From CAVRQM01 sp964250775 (GTDB lineage: Bacteria; Pseudomonadota; Alphaproteobacteria; Acetobacterales; Acetobacteraceae): a stretch of 21,833 nt of DNA. Under the pieces are notes generated by a model, which worked only from the letters and a program-made list of their open reading frames with translations, made no database searches and was not told the DNA's origin. Shown here in pieces: positions 7,747 through 15,981 of the stretch (position 1 is the stretch's first letter; the number at the start of each line of letters is the position of its first letter). Made by a program: the position numbers and the translations under genes. The stretch covers positions 1 through 21,833 of the forward strand of contig CAXUHK010000059.1 of the NCBI GenBank assembly GCA_964250775.1, written 5' to 3'.

Positions 7747-8571
7747 CTACTCGGCGGGCTGCGGTCGCTCGCCCTTTGCCATCCGCGCCTCGATCGCCAG
7801 GATCGCGTCCGGCAACTGCGCCACGCTGTCGATCACCAGGTCGGCTCCCCCCGTCACCATCTCGACCGTGGCGCGCGCGCGGATGGCGCTCACCTCGGAG
7901 TCCGACAGCGTGCCGAGTTCAGCCGCCGACAGCCCGGCGATGTTGCCGGTCAGCGCCACGCCGACGCTCCAGGCGCCGGCCGCGCGGCCCTCGCCGACGC
8001 CGACCGGGGTGTCGTCGACCTTGACCACGGCGTAGGGGGGCCAGACGCCCATCTGCGCCATCGCGTGCCACATCATCAGCGGGCTCGGCCGCCCGGCCGG
8101 CAGGTCGCCGGCGCAGACCGTCACCTCCGGCGCGTAGCCGGCGGCGGCCGCGACGGGGAGCAGCTTCCCCATGATCGGCCGGGTGTAGCCGGTGGTGCTG
8201 CCGATGCGGATGCCGCGCGCGCGCAGCCAAGCCAGCGCCTCCAGGCCGCCGGGGACGAAATCGGCGTGCTCCAGCACGCTGGCGACATTCAACGGCTCGA
8301 ACACCGCGAACACCGCCTCGACGTCGGCGTCGCCGAACGGATGGCCATGCCGCGCCTGCCAGGCGGCGGCGACCGCCGGGCTTTGGCCCACGGCGCGGAT
8401 GTGGTCGCGCTTGGCCATGCCCATCGGCCCGCGCGCGTCCTCGACCGCGATCTCGACGCCCAGTTCGGCGAAGGCGCGGACGAATGCCCCCATCGGCGCG
8501 CGGCTGCCGTGGTCGACCACGGTGCCGGCCCAATCGAGGATCACGGCCTGGATGCGCGGCGCGTCGGTCAT
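7747..8571 (-). CDS. phnX: phosphonoacetaldehyde hydrolase (phosphonatase)
   Basis: A 274-residue HAD-superfamily enzyme that splits the C-P bond of phosphonoacetaldehyde into acetaldehyde and phosphate. It opens with IQAVILDWAGTVVDHGS, placing the nucleophile Asp at D13. PMGMAKRDHIRAV supplies the Schiff-base lysine K54 that is diagnostic of true PhnX and, as I recall it, absent from phosphonatase-like paralogues. IRIGSTTGYTRPIMG, DLPAGRPSPLMMW and VVKVDDTPVGVGEG match the family's later motifs. The length fits the family. ATG 8571 overlaps the stop of the upstream FAD oxidoreductase as ATGA, and GGGAG sits 5 bases before it, so the two are translationally coupled. No phnW transaminase and no phosphonate transporter is present in the window. 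Confidence 0.93.
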   Translation of the reverse strand: MTDAPRIQAVILDWAGTVVDHGSRAPMGAFVRAFAELGVEIAVEDARGPMGMAKRDHIRAVGQSPAVAAAWQARHGHPFGDADVEAVFAVFEPLNVASVLEHADFVPGGLEALAWLRARGIRIGSTTGYTRPIMGKLLPVAAAAGYAPEVTVCAGDLPAGRPSPLMMWHAMAQMGVWPPYAVVKVDDTPVGVGEGRAAGAWSVGVALTGNIAGLSAAELGTLSDSEVSAIRARATVEMVTGGADLVIDSVAQLPDAILAIEARMAKGERPQPAE

Positions 8572-9710
8572 GCGAACTCCCTGGTGTGTTCGGGCGCCAG
8601 CAGGCCCAGCAGGTCGGCCAGGGTCTCCTCGGCCAGCGCGAACGCGGTGCTGGCGCCGCTGCCGCTGGTGACCATGACCAGGCGCACGCCCGGCGCCACG
8701 GCCTCGATGAACGCCGGCTCGGGGCCGGACGCATAGATGCCGACCCAGCGTTCCAGCACCTCCGGCCGCGGCAGGTCTACCACGGCGGAGAGTTCGGCCA
8801 GGATGCGGTCGTCGACGCCGCCTGGCTGGAACGGGTCCGGGCTGTCGTCGTAGTGGTGGCTGTCGCCCACCACCAGCGAGCCGTCGGCGCCCTGCACCGC
8901 GATCAGGTGGATGCCGTCGGCGAGCCACGGCCCTTGTTCCACTTCGAGCCGGGTGCGCAGGGCGGGCAGGGAAGTTGCCGCCGCGTAGCCGAGGTAGCGC
9001 ACCAGGCCGAGGTCGCTCATCACCGGCGCGGGCAAGGGTGTCGCGGGGCTGGCCACGCGCAGCATGTGCAGCTTGCAGAGCGTCACCCCGCGCGCCGCGA
9101 TGCGCTCCGGGAACAGCGTCATCAGGTCGGAGCCGGGGCAGGCGACGATGTGCTCGGCCGCGACCTCGCCGCGCGCGGTGTGGACGCGGCCGGTCTCGAT
9201 GCCGAGCACGGCGGCACGCGGCAGGAAGCTGACGCCGTGGCGCTCCGCCAGGTGCGCGGCCAGGCGCGGCACGGCGTCGCGGCTCTCGACCCGCAACTCG
9301 TGCGGGCTGCGCAGCGCCGCCAGCACGCCGTCGTTGAGGCCGGGCGGCAGCGCGTTGTGGCCGAGCACCTCGCAGCCGCCTCCCATCGGGCCGGCGGCGA
9401 ACTCGGCCAGCACCGCCGCCGCCTCCGGCCGGCGGGCGCACATCAGCAAGCCGCGTTGCAGGATCGCGATGCCAGCCGCTGGCGCCAGTTCGGCCCACAC
9501 GTCGCGGGCGCGGCGGGCGCGGTGCCAGGAGATGCCTGCCTGCTGCCCGGTCACGGTGACGAAGCCGAAATTGCGCACCGAGGCGCCGACCGAGCGGGTC
9601 TCACGGTCGATCACCGCGACCCGCAGCCCGGCCCGCGCGCCCGCCAGCGCGTGCGCCAGGCCCACGATGCCCCGGCCGACCACGGCCAGGTCGAACCGCG
9701 GCGCGTCCAT
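8568..9710 (-). CDS. FAD-dependent amine oxidoreductase (DAO family, phosphonate-associated TIGR03364 type)
   Basis: A 380-residue DAO-type flavoenzyme. The N-terminus is DLAVVGRGIVGLAHALAGAR with the dinucleotide-binding GRGIVG (12-17) and acidic D36 ending strand 2 (VAVIDRE). It continues with SVGASVRNFGFVTVTGQQAG, and the C-terminal FAD part has ERWVGIYASGPEPAFIEAV and LVMVTSGSGASTAFALAEE. The SVRNFGFV signature and overall layout resemble the TIGR03364 (HpnW) group, which I recall as genomically linked to phosphonatase-type enzymes and proposed to deaminate aminophosphonates oxidatively. The ATGA overlap with phnX supports that reading: it would supply phosphonoacetaldehyde from 2-aminoethylphosphonate or an N-methyl or hydroxy derivative (inference). 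ATG 9710 lies 5 bases after the uvrA stop, without a strong ribosome site of its own, so coupling to uvrA is likely. Confidence 0.87.
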   Translation of the reverse strand: MDAPRFDLAVVGRGIVGLAHALAGARAGLRVAVIDRETRSVGASVRNFGFVTVTGQQAGISWHRARRARDVWAELAPAAGIAILQRGLLMCARRPEAAAVLAEFAAGPMGGGCEVLGHNALPPGLNDGVLAALRSPHELRVESRDAVPRLAAHLAERHGVSFLPRAAVLGIETGRVHTARGEVAAEHIVACPGSDLMTLFPERIAARGVTLCKLHMLRVASPATPLPAPVMSDLGLVRYLGYAAATSLPALRTRLEVEQGPWLADGIHLIAVQGADGSLVVGDSHHYDDSPDPFQPGGVDDRILAELSAVVDLPRPEVLERWVGIYASGPEPAFIEAVAPGVRLVMVTSGSGASTAFALAEETLADLLGLLAPEHTREFA

Positions 9711-9715
9711 CACGC

Positions 9716-12574
<2,859 letters not shown>

Positions 12575-12596
12575 GCGACGGTCCTGACTTAAGAAT

Positions 12597-12625
12597 GTGT
12601 TCTGGAATCGTTCTTATGGTATGAT
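12597..12625 (+). promoter_or_regulatory. putative ssb promoter overlapping the SOS box
   Basis: TATGAT at 12620-12625 is one base from the TATAAT consensus. A 17-base spacer places the -35 at 12597-12602 (GTGTTC), a poor match that overlaps the first half of the LexA box. LexA bound at 12599-12613 would then cover the -35 and spacer. The transcript would begin near 12632 with a leader of about 57 bases before ssb. The -10 is the only good evidence. Confidence 0.35.
12599..12613. promoter_or_regulatory. LexA-binding SOS box (GTTC-N7-GTTC)
   Basis: The sequence GTTC, seven bases TGGAATC, then GTTC is an exact match to the direct-repeat operator of alphaproteobacterial LexA (GTTCN7GTTC; GAACN7GAAC on the other strand). 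It lies in the 114-base gap between the divergent uvrA and ssb genes, a known place for this box in the class. It should repress uvrA, and perhaps ssb, until DNA damage induces LexA cleavage. If the operon continues past uvrA, the FAD oxidoreductase and phnX would be damage-induced as well. Confidence 0.85.
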
Positions 12626-12688
12626 GGCGGTTTGCATCGCCCTTGGGAAGTGCGCGATGCTGGAAGACGTACGAGGAGTGGAACGATT

Positions 12689-13186
12689 ATGGCAGGTGTG
12701 AACAAGGTGATCCTGGTCGGCAACGTCGGCAAGGACCCGGAGATCAGGACGACGCAGGACGGCACCAAGATCGCCAACTTCTCGATCGCCACCAGCGAGA
12801 CCTGGAACGACCGGGCCAGCGGCGAGCGCAAGGAGAAGACCGAGTGGCACCGCGTCGTGGTATTCAACGACCGCATCAGCGATGTGGTCGAGAAGTATGT
12901 GAAGAAAGGAAAGTCGGTCTACGTCGAGGGCTCGCTGCAGACCCGCAAATGGACCGACCAGAGCGGCACCGAGAAGTATTCGACCGAGGTGGTGATCGGG
13001 CGGTTCAAGGGCGAGCTGACGCTGCTGGGCGGCCGCAACGACTCCGATGGCGGAGAGACGGGCGAGGGCGGCTATCAGCCGCGCGAGCGGGCGGCGGCGC
13101 CCCGAGCCGGAGCCGCGCCGCGCGGCGCGCCATCGTGGGAACCGCCTAAGGGCGGTGGCGACCTGGATGACGACATCCCGTTCTGA
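12689..13186 (+). CDS. ssb: single-stranded DNA-binding protein
   Basis: A 165-residue SSB that binds single-stranded DNA as a tetramer and recruits replication and repair proteins. The OB fold is residues 1 to about 112: AGVNKVILVGNVGKDPEIR, NFSIATSETWNDRASGERKE, TEWHRVVVFND, GKSVYVEGSLQTRKWTDQSG and YSTEVVI. A disordered glycine-, arginine- and proline-rich linker follows, ending in the canonical acidic tip DLDDDIPF that docks partner proteins. ATG 12689 follows GAGGAG by 10 bases and gives the standard MAGVNKV start; an upstream in-frame ATG at 12632 would add 19 non-conserved residues. It is divergent from uvrA across the SOS box. A five-base-pair hairpin (13188-13200) follows the stop but has no T tract. 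Confidence 0.97.
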   Translation: MAGVNKVILVGNVGKDPEIRTTQDGTKIANFSIATSETWNDRASGERKEKTEWHRVVVFNDRISDVVEKYVKKGKSVYVEGSLQTRKWTDQSGTEKYSTEVVIGRFKGELTLLGGRNDSDGGETGEGGYQPRERAAAPRAGAAPRGAPSWEPPKGGGDLDDDIPF

Positions 13187-13282
13187 CGGCTTCCCAAGCC
13201 ACTTGGAGTAAGGCGTAGTTGCTGCTGCGGCGCGACCGCGAAAGCCGTATGGCCTACGGTGGGAAGGCCGCGAGAGCCAAAA

Positions 13283-14275
13283 ATGGCATCCGTTTCGAAC
13301 CGCTCGGCCAACGAGCGAGATCTCGGCACGATCGCATGTTGTCCGCGCTGCCGGGCCGACTTGCAGCCCGATGCCGACGCGTGGCGGTGCGGCGCGCCCG
13401 AGTGCGTCTACCATTCGGCCGGGTTTCCGGTCGCGGCGGGCCAGCCAGTGCTGGTCGACTTCGAGCGCAGCATCTTCCGTCGCGCCGATTACGAGCGCGA
13501 CACAGGGTCAGTGTTGCCGCGCGACGACAGCGGGCGGGGGCTGCTCACGCGCCTCCGCGCGCTGGTCCTGGGTCATAACCCCGTGGCGGCGCGGATGTCC
13601 GAGGCCGTGCTGGACCTGGCACACGCCCTTTCGTCGCGACCGCTGGTGCTGGTGGTCGGCGGGGGCGCCATCGGGTCGGGTGCGTCGGCACTGTACGGCG
13701 ATCCGACGGTTCGGATCGTCGGCACCGACGTGTATGTCTCGCCGAACACGCTGCTGGCCGCCGACGCACACGCGCTGCCGTTCCGCGACGCCACGTTCGA
13801 CGCGGTGGTGGTCCAGGCCGTCCTGGAGCATGTGCTGGAACCGCAAGGCGTCGTCGACGAGATCCATCGCGTGCTCCGCCCCGACGGCGTGGTCTACGCC
13901 GACACGCCCTTCATGCAGCAAGTCCACGAGGCGGCATACGATTTCACCCGCTTCACCCGCAACGGCCATCGCTGGCTGTTCCGCCGGTTCGCGGAGATCG
14001 AGTCGGGCTCGGTGAACGGGGCCGGAACGGTGCTGCTGTGGTCCATCCGCTACTACGTGCGGGCGTTCGGCGCCGGCAACAAGCTGGCGACGCTGGCGAC
14101 GCTGCCGTTCGTCTGGCTGCGGCCGCTGGAGCGGTTCATGCGCGCGCGGCCGAACGCCGACGGCGCTAGTGGGCATTACTTCCTTGGCCGGCGCAGCGAG
14201 ACGCAGACCATCCACCCGACCGACATGCTGACGTATTACGAACGGCAGCAGAGCCGGGCGAACTCGGCACGCTAG
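13283..14275 (+). CDS. class I SAM methyltransferase with N-terminal zinc ribbon
   Basis: A 330-residue protein. Residues 20-41 form a zinc ribbon (CPRC, then C36 and C41), followed by SAGFPVAAGQPVLVDFE, as in Trm112-like domains fused to methyltransferases. The Rossmann part has an unusual motif I, VLVVGGGAIGSG (about 131-142), acidic strand end GTDVY, then LPFRDATFDAVVVQAVLEHV (about 170-189) and HRVLRPDGVVYADTPFMQQV. The pattern is that of small-molecule or glycan methyltransferases; the acceptor is unknown. ATG 13283 was chosen over GTG 13259, which adds eight unlikely residues; both have weak ribosome sites. It lies 96 bases after ssb. Its stop TAG shares CTAG with the opposing ribokinase stop, leaving no room for a terminator. 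Confidence 0.82.
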   Translation: MASVSNRSANERDLGTIACCPRCRADLQPDADAWRCGAPECVYHSAGFPVAAGQPVLVDFERSIFRRADYERDTGSVLPRDDSGRGLLTRLRALVLGHNPVAARMSEAVLDLAHALSSRPLVLVVGGGAIGSGASALYGDPTVRIVGTDVYVSPNTLLAADAHALPFRDATFDAVVVQAVLEHVLEPQGVVDEIHRVLRPDGVVYADTPFMQQVHEAAYDFTRFTRNGHRWLFRRFAEIESGSVNGAGTVLLWSIRYYVRAFGAGNKLATLATLPFVWLRPLERFMRARPNADGASGHYFLGRRSETQTIHPTDMLTYYERQQSRANSAR

Positions 14276-15177
14276 GCGCCGAACTCGGCGGCGGTCGCGA
14301 ACGCGCTCTGGGTGCCCGGCTTGGTGATCGAGTCGGCCGCATAGCGCGCCGCCTGGGTCATCGCGGCTACGGTGTCGCCGGCACGCGCGTAGAAGTGCGC
14401 GAAGCTGCCGATGAAGGCGTCGCCGGCACCCGTGGTGTCGAGCGGCGTCACCGGCGCCGGCGGCACGTGCGTCGCCGGCCCGTCCGCCACCAGCAGCGCG
14501 CCCTCGGCGCCCAGCGTCACGATCACCCGGCGCAGTCCGGCCGCCAGCAGTGCGCGGGCGGCGGCCTCGGCCTGCGCCACGGTCCCGGTCGGCATCCCGG
14601 TCAGGATCGCGAGCTCGGTCTGGTTCGGCGCCAGGAACGCCACGCTGGCGATACGCGCCAGCTCCAATTCCGGGGTCGCCGGGGCCGGGTTGAGCACCAC
14701 CGCCTTGCCGCGCCGCACGGCCCAATCGATCGCGTGGTAGACGGTCGCGAGCGGCACCTCCAGTTGCAACAGGATCAGGTCGCAGCCGAGCAGGTCGTCC
14801 GCCGCCCGGTCGATGTCGGCCGGCGCCAGCGCGTTGTTGGCGCCGGGGACGATCAGGATGCGGTTCTCGCCCGACGGCTCGACGAAGATCGGCGCCACGC
14901 CGCTGGCCCCCGGCGCCACGCCGACATGGCGCGTATCGATTCCCAGCCTGGCGTAGTGCGCCAGCGTGTCGCGGCCGAAGGCGTCGTCGCCGACCTTGCC
15001 CACCATCGTCACCGCCGAGCCGAGCTTGGCCGCCGCGACGGCCTGGTTGGCGCCCTTGCCGCCGAAGCCCATGGCGAAGCGCCGCGCCGCCAGCGTCTCG
15101 CCCGCGACCGGCATCCGCTCCACGTAGGTCACGAGGTCGGTCATGATGCTGCCGATCACGGCGATCCGGCCGGCCAC
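14272..15177 (-). CDS. rbsK: ribokinase (PfkB family sugar kinase)
   Basis: A 301-residue PfkB-family kinase that phosphorylates ribose, or a related pentose, at O5 with ATP. It reads RIAVIGSIMTDLVTYVERMP, then FGGKGANQAVAAAKLG (signature 1, GGKGANQA 38-45), LNPAP and LAPNQTE, and TPLDTTGAGDAFIGSF with the catalytic base D253 (signature 2). Length is normal. It starts at GTG 15177, two bases after the deoC stop, so the two are translated together. Pairing with DeoC suggests that the substrate may be deoxyribose rather than ribose: kinase and aldolase would turn deoxyribose into glyceraldehyde 3-phosphate and acetaldehyde (inference). A more general PfkB kinase cannot be excluded. Confidence 0.9.
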   Translation of the reverse strand: MAGRIAVIGSIMTDLVTYVERMPVAGETLAARRFAMGFGGKGANQAVAAAKLGSAVTMVGKVGDDAFGRDTLAHYARLGIDTRHVGVAPGASGVAPIFVEPSGENRILIVPGANNALAPADIDRAADDLLGCDLILLQLEVPLATVYHAIDWAVRRGKAVVLNPAPATPELELARIASVAFLAPNQTELAILTGMPTGTVAQAEAAARALLAAGLRRVIVTLGAEGALLVADGPATHVPPAPVTPLDTTGAGDAFIGSFAHFYARAGDTVAAMTQAARYAADSITKPGTQSAFATAAEFGA

Positions 15178-15179
15178 GC

Positions 15180-15854
15180 TCAGTAGCCCCCGCCCACGGC
15201 CGGGGCGGCGGTGACGATCGCGACCCCGGCGCTGACGCCGAGCCGGGTGGCGCCGGCCGCCACCATCGCAGCCGCGGTCGCGAAGTCGCGGATGCCGCCC
15301 GACGCCTTGACGCCGACCCGCTCGCCCACGACGCCGCGCATCAACGTGACGTCGGCCAGGGTGGCGCCGCCACTGGAGTAGCCGGTCGAGGTCTTGACGA
15401 AATCGGCCCCGGCCTCGACCGCCAGCCGGCACGCCGTCGCCTTTTCGGAGTCGTCGAGCAGGCAGGCCTCGATGATGACCTTGAGCAGCACGCCGTCAGT
15501 GGCCCGCCGGACCGCCACGATGTCGGAGGCGACCGCGGCGTGGTCGCCCTGCTTTAGGGCGCCCAACGCCAGCACCATGTCGATTTCGGTGGCGCCCTCG
15601 GCCACCGCCTGCGCCGCCTCCGCCGCCTTGATCAAGGAGCGGCTGGCGCCGAACGGGAAGCCCACGACCGAGCACGCCGTGACGCCCGCGGCCGCCACCA
15701 CATGCACGTTCACCGGGTTCACGCAGACCGAGTGGAACCCGTATCGCCGCGCCTCGTCGCAGTAGCGGCGCACCTGCGCCTCGGTCGCGTCCGGGCGCAG
15801 GATGGTGTGGTCGATCAGCGGCGCCAGTTGGGCAGGCTCGGTGATGGACGGCAT
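15180..15854 (-). CDS. deoC: deoxyribose-phosphate aldolase
   Basis: A 224-residue TIM-barrel class I aldolase splitting 2-deoxyribose 5-phosphate into acetaldehyde and glyceraldehyde 3-phosphate. It shows LIDHTILRPDATEAQV, VCVNPVNV, VVGFPFGA, TEIDMVLALGALKQG with the catalytic Asp92, FVKTSTGYSSGGAT with the Schiff-base Lys154, and VKASGGIRD with Lys183. These correspond to D102, K167 and K201 of the E. coli enzyme. I chose ATG 15854 rather than ATG 15860 because GGGAGG is 8 bases from the former and only 2 from the latter; the difference is two residues. It leads the two-gene unit with ribokinase and is divergent from gyrA across 127 bases. No deoR-type regulator or nucleoside transporter is nearby. 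Confidence 0.95.
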   Translation of the reverse strand: MPSITEPAQLAPLIDHTILRPDATEAQVRRYCDEARRYGFHSVCVNPVNVHVVAAAGVTACSVVGFPFGASRSLIKAAEAAQAVAEGATEIDMVLALGALKQGDHAAVASDIVAVRRATDGVLLKVIIEACLLDDSEKATACRLAVEAGADFVKTSTGYSSGGATLADVTLMRGVVGERVGVKASGGIRDFATAAAMVAAGATRLGVSAGVAIVTAAPAVGGGY

Positions 15855-15886
15855 CGGCATGGCCTCCCAAGGGCCTGGCGCTCGTG

Positions 15887-15915
15887 TTGGCGCTGCGGTG
15901 GCCCCATGCTAGATA
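15887..15915 (+). promoter_or_regulatory. possible gyrA promoter
   Basis: In the deoC-gyrA gap, TTGGCG (15887-15892) is followed after 17 bases by TAGATA (15910-15915). The -35 matches consensus at four of six positions and the -10 at three. It is the best pair I could find by eye in the gap and would give a leader of about 60 bases. The evidence is weak. Confidence 0.25.
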
Positions 15916-15981
15916 TCGGCGCGAGCCAAACACGTCGCGCGCCGCTACGCCAGGCGCGACCCTCCAGAATCCGAGAGCCGA

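Noticed and set aside
13141..13156. Palindrome ACCGCC-TAAG-GGCGGT near the end of ssb
   Set aside because: It lies in the coding sequence for the PPKGGG linker and is better explained by proline and glycine codons in GC-rich DNA.
13188..13200. Hairpin GGCTT-CCC-AAGCC after the ssb stop as a terminator
   Set aside because: Only five base pairs with a three-base loop and no T tract.
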